64,000 bases of DNA from Vespula vulgaris (GCF_905475345.1 NC_066610.1:593501-657500); one strand, 5' to 3'. Numbered from the stretch's first letter, positions 50,895 through 63,220 are shown. Notes: generated by a model not told the origin, from the letters alone. Numbers and translations: made by a program.

Positions 50895-53800
50895 TTACAT
50901 AAAAGTTCGTAATACTGATAGGTACGCCATCGATGTCTTCATTATCTGCAAAATTTACAAAAAGATGACAAACCTTTTGAACTTCGAAAAGTTAAAATTA
51001 TCGAAAATATTCGAAATAAAATTTCAGGAAACTAATAAAAAAAGAAATAAAATTATCAGCAAGATATAATATTTCTTTGCAAAAATAAAACAAATAAAAC
51101 ATACAAATGACAAATAGAAAAAATAATAAAAAATTAAAACATCATCTTGATAAATGTTGAAAAATTAAGAAATAAAAGCAATAAATCACCAACAGATAAA
51201 AATAAAAAGTATTAAAGAAAATGAAGACTTGTAAAATGCGAATCATTAATTAACAAAACGAAATGGACACGAGAGAATAATATGTAATTTATAAAATAAG
51301 AAAAAAAACGATTAATTAAATGCCAATTATAAAATAAAAACTTAAAAATAGAGAAAAAAAAATTTGTATCCTCAGAGACAAAAAAAAGAAAAAGAAGAAG
51401 CAGAGATATTAACAATAACGACTTACATCAGTAAAAGTACGCAAAGATACATCACAAAACTTTGCACAAGTCAATCGCAGTGGTTTTTTAGCACGAATCA
51501 TGCAAATGCAAATCGTTTTTACATCCATTGTCGATAACTCGTACCAATCGCAATGATAAAGCGCTTCAGACAAGCTCGTGCTCTGAATTAAAAAAGAACA
51601 AAAAACAAAGGAAGCAAAGTCGTATCAATAAATGAATAAATCAAATTATGGATTCAATTAATTAAATAATTAAATAAGAATTCGATTAATTACTTCGTCA
51701 ATAAGACATTCACCGATATAACAATAAGTGAACAATGTACTCGCCAAAATGAAAACGTATATTGCAAACGTTAATATACCGATTCCTTCGAATACCGCTA
51801 AACTCTATAAAATTGAAAATTATTTATTAGACGATATATAGTGCAAAATTTGAATAGATTTCTGTCTACGTACGGAAAGTACTTCGTAACTCGTCATACA
51901 AATTTGAATCGTTGTACCTAACAATTGTTGACAAATAACGATGTTAAAACTATCTTCTAATGTATCCGCTAATCTGAAACACATACGAAGAAAATATAAT
52001 ATTTTTCATAATGACATCTTGCTCATACTAAAAAAAAAACCCAATCTGTTCTACTGAAAAGTAGGCTTAATCCGTGTTGATGTTAAAAATTATGAAACTA
52101 GAGTTATTTCTGTTTTTGGTAAGGAAAGCCTATCAAGGATAAAAAGCAACTCTTTAGAATTTTTCTATGAAAAAAATTAAATGTTAATAGCTTCTTCTAT
52201 TTGAATAAACATATTCAAGCAAAAGTTTATTCAATTTTAAATCTAAAATAATGTGAATAAAAAGAGACTTGAGTGATTAAAACTATACCAAATGTTACTT
52301 TTCGATATAAAATGCAAACAAAAAGTAAACTAATATAAAAAAAGATACTTTCATATACACACAAAGTTATACTAAACATAACAAATATAAAAATGATATA
52401 ATATATTATATTTATATATAATATAGTATATTATATATACTATACTTAATAAAATAGTACTTTATTAATAGTTATTTATAATTAATAATAAATTTGTATA
52501 GATGATTAGATTAATATATTAGATTAATACATTATTTTTATAGATTAATAATTATTTTATTATATTTATTATATTAATATTTATTATTATAGTAATAATA
52601 CTATAATAAATGATATAGTATATTATATATACATATAATTATAGCAAAAATATACTTCTTCCATTTTGAATGTTAGAACAAATATGGCATCGTTGAAAAC
52701 GTATTTTCCTTTCGCACAAATCTACGACAGAACTTGTAACATTTGAAATTTTTCTCCTAATTAAATTCCTTACAATCTCGTTAATAATAACCCATATTGT
52801 TAAAAATAATTCTACTAGAGAACAAAACTGTATAATTCTATTCATGAAATTATGAAAATACAATTAACCTCTAAGAAAAGAAGAAAAAATTACCAAAAAT
52901 TTATATCTTACAAATACAATAAAAAATAAAACTCACGTCCCGTAATTCATAACGTTTTACACATTTGTACAGTTTAAAATAAGAAAATATAATATATTTC
53001 ACTCAATAGAGGTTCCTGTATGAATTAAATACTTTAATTAGAAAAATGTTATCACCTTATCAAACGATGATGCCGAAGAATCATTTTTCGAATTCCCTGC
53101 CGACAACCATCGGTATCATTTAAAACATCCTTTACTTTGTACTTCAATACAGCCAATTGACCAGTAAGATGAAATCCGGTAGAAGCCAATAAACAATCAG
53201 TTCCGGTATAACCGGAAATAACCATTGTTATACGCAAAAATTCGTATATGCAGCCAAATGCATAACTTTTTGCATCGTATGGTTTCAATAATGGCTTTAT
53301 TTTATAAGGTAATTTATATTCCAATGAAGAATTCGCCATAACTACATAGAGAAAAAATTATTATTTACGTTAATAACGTAATTCTTTTTTATCATTCCCA
53401 CTGATTGTTATTATTTTTCCGAATGCAGAAAAGGAACAAATTTTTCGTCATACTATATTTTATATTTAAAATAAATTAATTTTCTATATATTGTATATAG
53501 ATATATTATATATTACATATATACGTTATTTATTATGAAATTAATTTTTATACACAATATTTTATTATTATTATATTTGTTACTATTTTTTTCTATCTCT
53601 TTTCCTTTTTTGTTTCATTGTTATTATTAACATTATTATTATTATCGTTTATTAATATCACATTACTATAATTGTTATATTAACATATAATTATTTGATT
53701 TATTCAAAATTTCAGTTTTTAACATATAATTTTAACATATGAATTTTTAATCCATTATGCAATTTTGTATACGTACATGTATACCGGATGTTCAAAATAA

Positions 53801-56800
53801 AGCGATACAAGTTTTTGTCCCGGAAATATGATAGTATTGAGAGAAATAGTTCCAATCTCGAACATCGTTAAAATATGTCCAACAATTGAAAATGGATATG
53901 AAAATGTTCAAATAAAAAGTTACTTATTCATTTATATAGAATCGATTTATATAGATTTTTGATATTGCAATTACCAAAAATGTAGGTTCCTATTTAAGAA
54001 AACAAAATTGTCATCGCAATGACCTACAATATCTCAGTAAATAAAAACTTCTCTATTGTAATCGGCTAACTCTTGTCAGAAAATTTTATACCTATATATA
54101 TATTCCAATATCGTTTATAAGTTAATTAGAAGGAAATCTAATAAGTTCACAAAAAAATAATATATAATAGAAAAATTAAAAATGATTGTATTACCCATGA
54201 GAATACTCGGTATGACAGTTTTAAAATAATACAAAAGAATTATGAAGGTCATCGTTGGGAACGCAGTCATGAAGAATATATAGGAAAGTTTGTTATATTT
54301 CATAAAAATCAGTCTCTCCTCTTTGGTTTTATAATTATCGACGATGTAATCGTTTTCCGTTTCTGTCAAAAATCTTGATAAAGATCGATATTTTATTCGG
54401 CACATCCCAAATTTTATCAGTGTCATTAACATTAGCATATTCTCCCTAATGTTTATCAGTACATAACGGAAATCTTTGATATAATCGATCATATCGAGAA
54501 CTCCTAAAAAACTGTAAAGACATCCGTAAAATAGAAATGGTACGAACAACGAGTCCCGAATTTCCATTGGCCAAACCCCACAAAAACTAAGCAATCGTTT
54601 GCTCCACGTTAAAGCTTTCATGGTTCTGGTGAAATCTATAACCTTGAAAAAGATAATACAAAACGGCGATGTACTATACTACAGAATTGGAGATCCAAGA
54701 ATATTCATAGCTTGAATAATAATGAGTCTAAAGTGTGATTCGAAAAAATTTTATTCGATTGGCAAATATGTTGGTATCTAATGTCAGAATTTTTAATACC
54801 AATGTGGAACGAAGGGAATCCACGTGATTTCAAAAATTAATTACTCCTTTTTGACGTTTTTCAAGGCTAATGGTTCTCTTTCGGATTGTCAAGTAGATTG
54901 TATACTTTGTAGGTTTTCATTCTGGAAAAAAGAAATTCGTCTAAATAGTCTAATTATAATAAATTCATTGATATGCAAAGTTTACTATTGATTCCTTTGA
55001 TCCACTCTGTATTAAACATTCCGACATTACTTATACACTAATAAATAAATCAATGATCGAGACTTTTCCAAATCCTCTAAGAAGTTTTAGTCTAATTAGT
55101 ATGAAAAATAAATTATGTTAACGCTGTAACCAATGGAATATCACTATTTTTTATATTTTATTAATCTTTTTTATTTTGTACTTAATATTTTAATAAATAT
55201 AATGAAATAAAGAAGTTACAAAGGAATATGTTAAAGAAAGATTAATATCAAAAAATGACAAAAGTATAGTCCAAAAAAATTAATAAACAGAAAAGATTAA
55301 TCAGATAGCAATTAACTATTATTAACTAAAAATGAAAATAAGAAAAGTTTTGTAATGCAAATATTCAACGTTATCACTTTTATGGTATTGAAAACATTCC
55401 GTAAACTCATATTTTCATAATTAATAAACAATGAAGAAAGATATGCAAAGTTAGAATTTTTTTATATTTAAATTTTAAAAGAAAATTATGAAAAAAAAAA
55501 ACTTAAATTATTACATATCCATGTATTTTACTAAAAAATTTGTTGAGCTGAAATATTATTCATAATAGTCATATAAAAGAAGTCATTGTGACGTTTCGAA
55601 AATACAAATATTGTTTTTTTTAAATTAAATCTTTTTTTACACGTCAATAAATTTACACATAATAATATCCTTTTATAAATATAATCAAAATATCGGAATA
55701 TCTATAATGTTAAAATACATTTATATACGGTATTCAAAAATACTAATTATGTAAATTATGAAAAATCAAAAATTGTTAAAAAAAAACATATTATGAGATA
55801 TGCATAAATATATAGATACATAATAATATAAATATATAAGTATATAATAATTGGAAGATAAATTTTTAAACATTGAAACATGACACATTGATTGCTATAG
55901 TATTTTCATACCTCATTCAAAAAACCACAATACAATTATCACAATTATAATAATTTTATTATAATAATTAATTATCATTATGGTGCTTAAATTAAATTAT
56001 ACTCTTATCTGTAATACCCAAATGACATATGGTTGTGCATATCTATTAATGAATCGTTTAAAAATGTAAATTTGTTAGCACAAATACTGCATAAAGTTGA
56101 AAAAAAATAACAATAAATTTCAAATATTGTAGTAATAAATCAAACATTTGTTTACACTCATCAATGATATTCGAAATAATAATTTATATTTAAATTAGAA
56201 AAACATAAAAATAGATATATATTATTCTCAATTTCATCATTATAATATGTTAACGAAAACGAATAGTTGTTAGTAACAATCATTAATGAATTGACGAAGC
56301 ATTTTTTCTATTCGTTTATATAATTAAAAAATTTTCGTATTCAACGTCACTTGACATGCGAATCAATTAATTCAAAAATTAACTAAAGATAATCATACCA
56401 TAACTTCATCGGGAATATAATTAGCAGTTTCAGGAAGTAACACTGTAACAATCAACTTGTCAACAAAAATTCAAAACAATATTACGAATATTCGAAATTA
56501 TGACAAGGATTCAAAAAATAAAAATTTTAAAAGGAGAAAAAATAAGGATAGTTTCAATTGCACTTTAAAAAAAAATTACCAATATTTTGTCGTAGATATC
56601 AAGAGTTAGGAAAATGCCAAAAAAAAAAAAGGAAAGAAAAGATTTCGATTTTTTGAAGTCGTGACAATGGCTTTTTCCTTCATAAGAGTCCTAACAAATT
56701 CACTCGGGACGATTATTTTCACAAAACATCACACTCGTCAAACGAACTGATAACATTTTATAAAAAATAAATAAATAAAATGACTTTATCACCATACTTC

Positions 56801-56815
56801 TCTGGTTCCTTCCAT
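50895..56815 (-). CDS. Odorant receptor copy 8 (7tm_6), intact, 7 coding exons
   Basis: Exons, 5' to 3': 56815-56798 (M-E-G-T-R-E), 54642-54195, 53341-53056, 51973-51874, 51804-51694, 51582-51427, 50945-50895 (stop TAA). The joined frame gives 389 residues. Exon 2 is the DFTRTMKALTW/VWPME type, almost the same as copy 5, but exon 4 is the CQQLLGTTIQICMTSYE type, nearest copy 7. Exon 6 is the most diverged of the intact set: SLSEALYHCDW (Ser for the usual Cys), MDVKTICICMIRAKK, and KFCDVSL (Asp in TM7, where others have Val or Ile). Intron 3 carries a very AT-rich expansion at about 52386-52650. It is the most upstream intact gene of the array in the window. Confidence 0.92.
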
Positions 56816-57510
56816 TTTGCTCACTCAAAAGTCGCCGACGGTCTGTTCGCTGGGACACGATCTACTCCCGACGAAAACTACGTACGAAAGGGATTGAAAT
56901 TGGTTTGTTGAATAGTTCATGCGACTAACGACAAGAAAAAAGAAAAAAGAAAGAAAAGAAAAAAGAGAATTTTTGAGTTCGTTTCGATCCGTATCGAAAG
57001 TACGGACCAAAAATAAAAGAAATGAGGAGGGGTGACTCGTTAACGAACGAAGTCGGCTCAACAATAATCGATCAACACTTGACAGACTGTGTTTTGCATT
57101 AATCATTTTTATCTATCCTATTCTCTAAGTAGAATATACCTTGTCTACTCTTTTTTTTCGGACTCTATATCCGTCGAAAGTTTCTACGTAACGCCCATGT
57201 GAATATTTCTCAAGCAAGAAAGAAAACAGCTACACTCGTTATTAGTATGGAATAGAAAAAAAAAAAATAGAAGGGTATCCAAGTTGTTAAGTAGTTGAAT
57301 ACTAGCCTTCCACGAGTCTTCTTGTTATCAGTTCTCTTTTAACCGTTCGTCATGAAGTGTAGAAAAAGTATGTTAGAACATCGGTATCATAAGAATGGTA
57401 TTGTTAAAAATCTTTGGGCCGTGTCTGAAAATAAGAAAAATTGTTGCTAAATTCAATTATACATGAAAGTTAAACAAGAATATTTTCATGTGATAAAAAT
57501 TATTACTTAC
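56816..57510 (-). promoter_or_regulatory. 5' leader/promoter block of copy 8, with intron-like element
   Basis: Contains TGCATTAATCATT at 57095-57107 (about 285 bp before the ATG), the TATA-like GATATAGAG at about 57163-57171, and an 86-nt intron-like element at 57425-57510 (GTAAGTAATAAT to TTCTTATTTTCAG). This is the promoter block furthest upstream in the array. Confidence 0.55.
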
Positions 57511-58250
57511 GAGCGAAGAAATCTTACTAAAGTGGGTATTTACCAAAATTATATTTTATTATGACAAAGAGTATAACTCAAAAATGTTATGTTATTCGAG
57601 AGATCGATTACCATAAATATATTTATGTAATTGGTATAATTTACGTAAATGATATAATGACGGTATAACTGGTTAATAATACTTGATGATAAAAAACTAA
57701 GTGTTTAAATTATTTATTTCTTATATTAGAAGAAACACGTACAATACACGTGTATATATATAATATCTATAATCACATACACGCATACACAGATTTTTAT
57801 ATACCCTCAACATCTATAATTTGCTAATTTATAACATATATCTAATATACTTTGGATAATATGTGAATGTGTGTGTGTGTGTTCTAACATTCCAAATTAT
57901 ATTTACATTAATATTTAAATATAAAATTAAAGTATTATATATATATCTGTGTATATATATATATATATAAAACGATTAAAAAATTTCAGATTTATAATAA
58001 TTTTTTAATCAAAGACGTATATATGTATTTAAAATTAGAATTATATTTAAATATAATATAAATTTAATATAGATGTATATATGTAAATATTATTAAAATA
58101 ATTAATGTTATATAAATCACATAAATTATAAATTATAATTTTTGTAATATCGATAATCATGTTAAATAAATATTCAGATTTATTCCGAAGAAATACATTT
58201 TTTTTAATATCAAAAAATTCTCACAAAATTCGAATTTAGAAAACACGCAT

Positions 58251-58288
<38 letters not shown>

Positions 58289-58654
58289 AGATTGTATACT
58301 AATGTTGCATACTAATTGTATACATCTTATTGTATGATACTGTATGCTATATATATCTTATTGGTTGTATACTAATGCATAAAAATTAGAAATTTCAATA
58401 TTTTGATTAAAAATAGCTGAACTATTGCATCTAATATCTGCTATTAATACTGTACTCGAAATATCCTCCACAATTTCAGCTCAATTACATTAAAAATCCA
58501 AATTCATAAAGTTTGAGACTCCTATTGTTCAAGATCCTTTATTGTTAATACATAATCTATCGAAATCATCATTAACAGTCCCACTTACAAAAATTTAATT
58601 TAATTTCTTTAATTATAACGACATTTAATTATTACACTCCTAATTCGAACGTGA
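57511..58654. other. Spacer upstream of copy 8
   Basis: AT-rich with no gene recognised. A TG microsatellite lies at about 58253-58285. The array-type spacer sequence ends before the inverted-repeat arm at 58655. Confidence 0.6.
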
Positions 58655-59498
58655 ATTAGTAAATTACACCTCTCTTCTTAATTCATCTCGAAATATCCTC
58701 AGTTTCCGTATCTGCACAGTTTTTTTCTTAAATTACGAACAGTAAACGACATTGTCCGTAATGATAATTTCGATTATCATCATTCACTACAACGTATGCG
58801 CAGTGTTTTGAACCTACATCTCATTATAAACAAATGACCGAGGCAATCTTCGCTAAAATATATGAGTAATTCAAGAATATTCGTTAGAAAAGGATTAGAA
58901 CGTTACGAAGAGACAAAAAACAAATCAATGATTAACCGGATCGTCCCACCTAAGCAATATAAAGCTTATATTTACTTACGTATACTACGAATACTGAAAA
59001 AAAATGTTGAAAAATAAAAAAAAAAAAGAAACAGCTTGATCATCCGCTAAACGTTGATTTTTAAAAAAAAAAAATAAAGATTGCATTTTACAGGAGAACA
59101 ATGAATCGAAAAATCGAGTTCCGGATCTATTTGGGAAATGAAATCTGATTCATTAATCGATTGTGATGACCATCGCAATCATCCGATGTTAATTCGCATC
59201 GAAAAAATGTTTGGATGTGTGTAAAATAATTTTGTGGAAAGGAATATACAAACCGTGAAGCAATTAATTCGACAGATTCGTTGGATTTTGGAGGTCCTTA
59301 CTAAATGGATTACATTATCAACCTGGTACAAAGTATATCTTGGTAATGGTACTCGATTGTCGACTGGACTTCGCTATCGATGTAAATTACATTTAAATCC
59401 GAACCACTAAGAATGTATGTATGCATTTCACAAATTTTATTATAGCAATTTTTCTTATTAATTAAGTCGAACGAATACGTTTCAATCGGACCGATTAT
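58655..59498 (+). repeat. Right arm of the diverged inverted duplication
   Basis: Aligns in reverse orientation with 2175-3105 over four ordered blocks separated by small indels. Shared features include a TTGCATTTTACAGGAG stretch, an AACGTTAC and a TTAACCGGATCGT element. Minus-strand open frames in this arm include an E-N-F-C-K-I-C-K segment just beyond its inner end and an F-D-L-I-N-K-K-N segment shared with the left arm. No complete gene or known domain was identified, and several stops interrupt candidate frames. Confidence 0.65.
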
Positions 59499-59869
59499 AG
59501 TTTTGCAAATTTTACAAAAATTCTCGAGTGCAATATGATCGATATCGAATTGGAATCGAATTTTATAATTTCTTATCGAATTATTAATAAAAAATTGTAA
59601 TATTAAGTTCCACAATTTTTACAAAATTTTCTTGATGGAAGAACTTTCGACTCCTTGAACATTATTTGAACAATTCTCTGATCAGAAAGATAAACAAATT
59701 TTTTAAAGTTGTAATAATGAAGTTTTGCCTGAAAAAGTGCAGTAAATAATAAAATTAAAACATTTATTTTTGTTTGATTTATATTGATGAAAATACATCT
59801 TTCAATAAAGTTATTTGTAAGGCCATGAAAAACATATTACGTACTTTTTTTTTTTCTTTTACATAAAAA
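59499..59869. other. Short spacer between inverted-repeat arm and relic copy 9
   Basis: An open minus-strand frame covers part of this spacer and the adjacent repeat arm (59615-59310), but it starts with a non-ATG codon and matches no family I recognise. Nothing else is seen. Confidence 0.45.
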
Positions 59870-61062
59870 CTAAACAATCTTTTTGACTAACTCCGAAATA
59901 ATATTAATCTTATTTTTAGTAATCCAAATAATGTGATTCTATGCATTTATTGCAAATTATCTATTTAACATTTGTATAGAAATATCAACTATATTTCAAT
60001 AGTTATTATTCACGATTAATTATTAAAAAATTTTCTTTATAGAGCTGTCCATTTACTATCTGTATAATTGATAAAAAGATGATAGATTTTAATTCTGTTG
60101 AATATCGAAATGTTTAAACTATCGAAAATATTCAAAATTAAAATTGAAACTAACAAAAAAATTACCAACGAAATATTTTATTTCATTACAAAAGTAAAAT
60201 ATACAAAAAATACAAATAATAGATAAAGGAGAATATTAACAAAAAACATTTCACATGGATAAATGACGAAAAGTTAATAAATAAAAACGATTAATTACTA
60301 AATAAATAAAAATATGAATTTCTCAAGAAAATCAAAAGTAATGGAACGCAAATGATACTTTAAAAAACAAAAATTGATGCGAGAAAATAACGAAAGTAAA
60401 ATACAAAAAGAAAAAAAAAAGAAAAAGATCAACGAGATACCGATCAAAAGATAATAACTTAAAAATAGAGAAAATAGAAATCATTGCACAAGTTCGATCT
60501 CTGCATTAAAGAAAAAAATAAATAAAAAGGAAAAAAAATCGTATTAATAAACGATTATTGTCATCGAAAGAAACATACACAAAAAAAATTTCGTATATAC
60601 GGTACAACAACAGAAATATAAAAACGATACAAAAATAGAAAATAACAAAGGTCGATCAAAGATACGATCGAAAAGATGATGAAGAATGTAAAAGAAATGT
60701 TGTTATATTTAAAAAAAAATCAATCTCTTCATCGTTTTGATAATTTTCAGATATGTAATCCATATTACTTTCGATCAGAAATTCTGACAACTAACGATAT
60801 TTTATTCGTAACATTAAGATTTTTATCATCGTCATTATTAACCTTATATTCTCCATTACATTCGTCAAAATGTAACCAAAACTTTTAATGGAACTTATCA
60901 GATTTAGTAATGACTATATATTGAAAACAAAACCATAAATTATAAACAATATGTCGCAAAACTGTCGCAAATTTCCAACGGTCAAATTCTTAATAGAAAA
61001 AGCAATAGTTTGCTGATTGTCATCCTTCTTTGTGTATTAGAAAAATCTGTCACCTAAAAAAA
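59870..61062 (-). pseudogene. Odorant receptor copy 9, decayed and internally deleted relic
   Basis: The 3' flank and a trace of the last exon survive at about 59870-60070. A 5' scrap of exon 6 (the region coding STNLC) survives at about 60482-60520. It is followed, after a large internal deletion, by a degraded exon 2 at about 60670-61050. In exon 2 the VWPLE region can be followed on the minus strand at about 60970-61050, and the segment for YNKFSYIFIM at about 60676-60730. Exons 3, 4 and 5 are gone, and the remaining frame has many indels. It is clearly older than copy 2 and marks the right end of the array. Confidence 0.8.
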
Positions 61063-61201
61063 AAAGATGATAATAATAAGAATAAATGACGTTTGATTGA
61101 TATAATCAAATTAATATAATTAAATTATATATAATTAAGTGGATATCATTTTTTAAATAATTGTTCAATTTCTTTAAAATTACAGATTTAGGATCTTCCC
61201 T

Positions 61202-61378
61202 TATAAATACGCGTCTTTAGTAACCACTTCTTATCGCTACCTTGTACAGATCATCTATGAACGAGCTTTTCTACGAGTTTCTTTTGTTACACAAATTGAA
61301 ACACGTATCATATAATGCGTTCCCATTGGTCGCTTCACCGGCCTGTGATTGGTTAGAAACACGTCAGCTCTCTATTGG
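61202..61378 (-). promoter_or_regulatory. Possible minus-strand promoter with three CCAAT boxes and a TATA box
   Basis: Three ATTGG pentamers (CCAAT on the minus strand) lie at 61325-61329, 61348-61352 and 61374-61378, spaced 23 and 26 bp apart. An ACGTCA element is near 61361, and TATAAATA is at 61202-61209. The stretch is much richer in G and C than its surroundings. The order CCAAT then TATA fits transcription towards lower coordinates. CCAAT clusters are bound by NF-Y in animals; function here is inference, and no intact gene follows on that strand within the window. Confidence 0.4.
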
Positions 61379-61399
61379 CGATGCGTGTGTTCATAACGC

Positions 61400-63220
61400 G
61401 TTAGTGGTTTGTTATGTTGTGATCGTATATTATGAAAAAGATATATTATTATTTATATTCAGGGAAAAAGCATTCTTGAATGACATTGTTGTTTTATTTA
61501 CGTGTTTATAAGAATAATTATTAGATTAAAAGTGATTTTCTCAACAAATTATTCAACAAACATAGCTTTCTCCTACATCATTGAATTTACATCGATGTCA
61601 TCTACGTTATCACATAGAAAAAGGTTATATAGTGTGATAAAAAGAATGTAAGGTTAATTTTTTATTATGAAAGAGTATCTGCGATTTTTACTTTGTTTTT
61701 GTTTTATTTTATTATTTTTATTTTACTTTTTAATATAAAAATCTATGAATTAATTTAAAAGTCTATGATGTGAATGCACTAACTTGGTTATGTTTCTATT
61801 CTTACTACTTATTACAATTGATAATAACAGGAGTTAAAGGAATGTTTAAGAAAGTAAGAAAAAAGAGGAAATCGATATTACAGAACTTATTCTGTTATTT
61901 TAGAAGTTGCAAGCAAGATTAGAATTGAAAGTTCATCAACAATACGATCTTCAAGTTCCTGAAAAACAAGACTAGTGAAGTCGGATAAAAAGTACTCAAA
62001 TAAGATAATGTAACCAATAAATATATTGATATAGTTATAGATTTGATCTCAATTTCGATATTCAATAATTTTATAATTTCTAGTTTGCAGTGAAAGGAGA
62101 AGAAATTAAAAACATCGCTAAAAGAAATACGCTAGTTTCTATAATCAGAATTCAATAATTTCTTGTCAAAATTATATAAGCTATGAACAAAGTTTTAAAT
62201 CAGATAAGTACAAGAATAATGAAAAGAATGGAAACACGACTTCTACGGAGGAAAGAGAACCTGTCTGATAAAGTTTTTTTCGAAGGAAAGAATATCATAG
62301 TCAAGCCATATGATACAATGAACGTAACCTAAATGTTATCAAAAAAACTGTACCTACCTTCTTCCATATAGTATCAATGGACAACAAGTTTCTTCAAAAC
62401 TTTTCTTCAAGCAATTGGGGTAAATATATAATAGTTGGAGCAGAGCTTTAGATACAAGAATTCTTTATCTGAGTGTGTTCTATTGACTGTAAGGCCACTT
62501 TACAGAGTTTTTACTGAAAAGTATATTTTTATTTAAACTATTTTTTACTCACGATTTCAGAAAAGCTTTATTTTCTTTAACATATGATTCGTTTTATCAG
62601 GAACTATTTAATTTTATTTTAACTTTTTTTCTATAGTTCATTTATAACATTTTTTTAATACTAAGTCACTAAAATCATGGAGATATAGCGAAATAGATAG
62701 AAATGGAGATAGAAAATGGAGGAGTAAATTTATAAATATATAATTAATCTGCGTGTTTTATTAAGTTAAATGTAACAATTCTTTAAAAAATGGATCATGA
62801 AGTTCGCAAATTTAGCATTAATGGGATAGGTCATTTGTAAAACTTAGCATACCTTATCATTTTCTATTTCGTACTGTTATTATCGTTTACTTATATTTGG
62901 AATTCGAAAGTGTGTGTATTTATTATTTATAATTTCCAATCATTTTGAATAATAATAAACCGAAATTATAATTATAATAAATTATGATATTAGAATTGTA
63001 TCTTTTTAAATAGTTTTTTATAATAAAATTATTAATATGAGAGATAAAACGAATTCAAAAAATTATTTAGAAACGTATTATTTTATTAGTATAACTGATA
63101 TAATCAATCTAGTACTAGAAGCGAATTAAAAAACTTAAGGTATAAGAAACAGAGGAAATATGAAAATCAGTGAATATGATAGAGAAATAGAGAATACTAC
63201 ATATCTGTTTATGTTTACAG
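61400..63220. other. Intergenic region between promoter-like cluster and reductase relic
   Basis: AT-rich. Apart from the short open frame at 62183-62332, it holds one short plus-strand reading at 61902-61973 (K-L-Q-A-R-L-E-L-K-V-H-Q-Q-Y and on to a stop) preceded by an acceptor-like TTATTTTAG, which might be an exon remnant. No gene could be assembled. Confidence 0.45.
62183..62332 (+). CDS. Short unrecognised open frame, 49 residues
   Basis: Starts with ATG and ends with TAA. It is rich in Lys and Arg (MKRMETRLLRRKENL) with a C-terminal part FEGKNIIVKPYDTMNVT. The composition looks more protein-like than the surrounding AT-rich DNA, but there is no recognised family, no signal peptide and no clear splice partner. 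It may be an exon remnant or chance. Confidence 0.2.
   Translation: MNKVLNQISTRIMKRMETRLLRRKENLSDKVFFEGKNIIVKPYDTMNVT

Noticed and set aside
59310..59615. 101-codon minus-strand frame with a C-K-I-C segment, considered as a zinc-finger-associated domain
   Set aside because: It has no ATG start, the second cysteine pair is not spaced as in that domain, and the equivalent frame in the other inverted arm is interrupted by stops.
61242..61511. 89-codon plus-strand frame
   Set aside because: It covers the CCAAT cluster and has no recognisable domain. Promoter-like DNA explains its composition better than coding.
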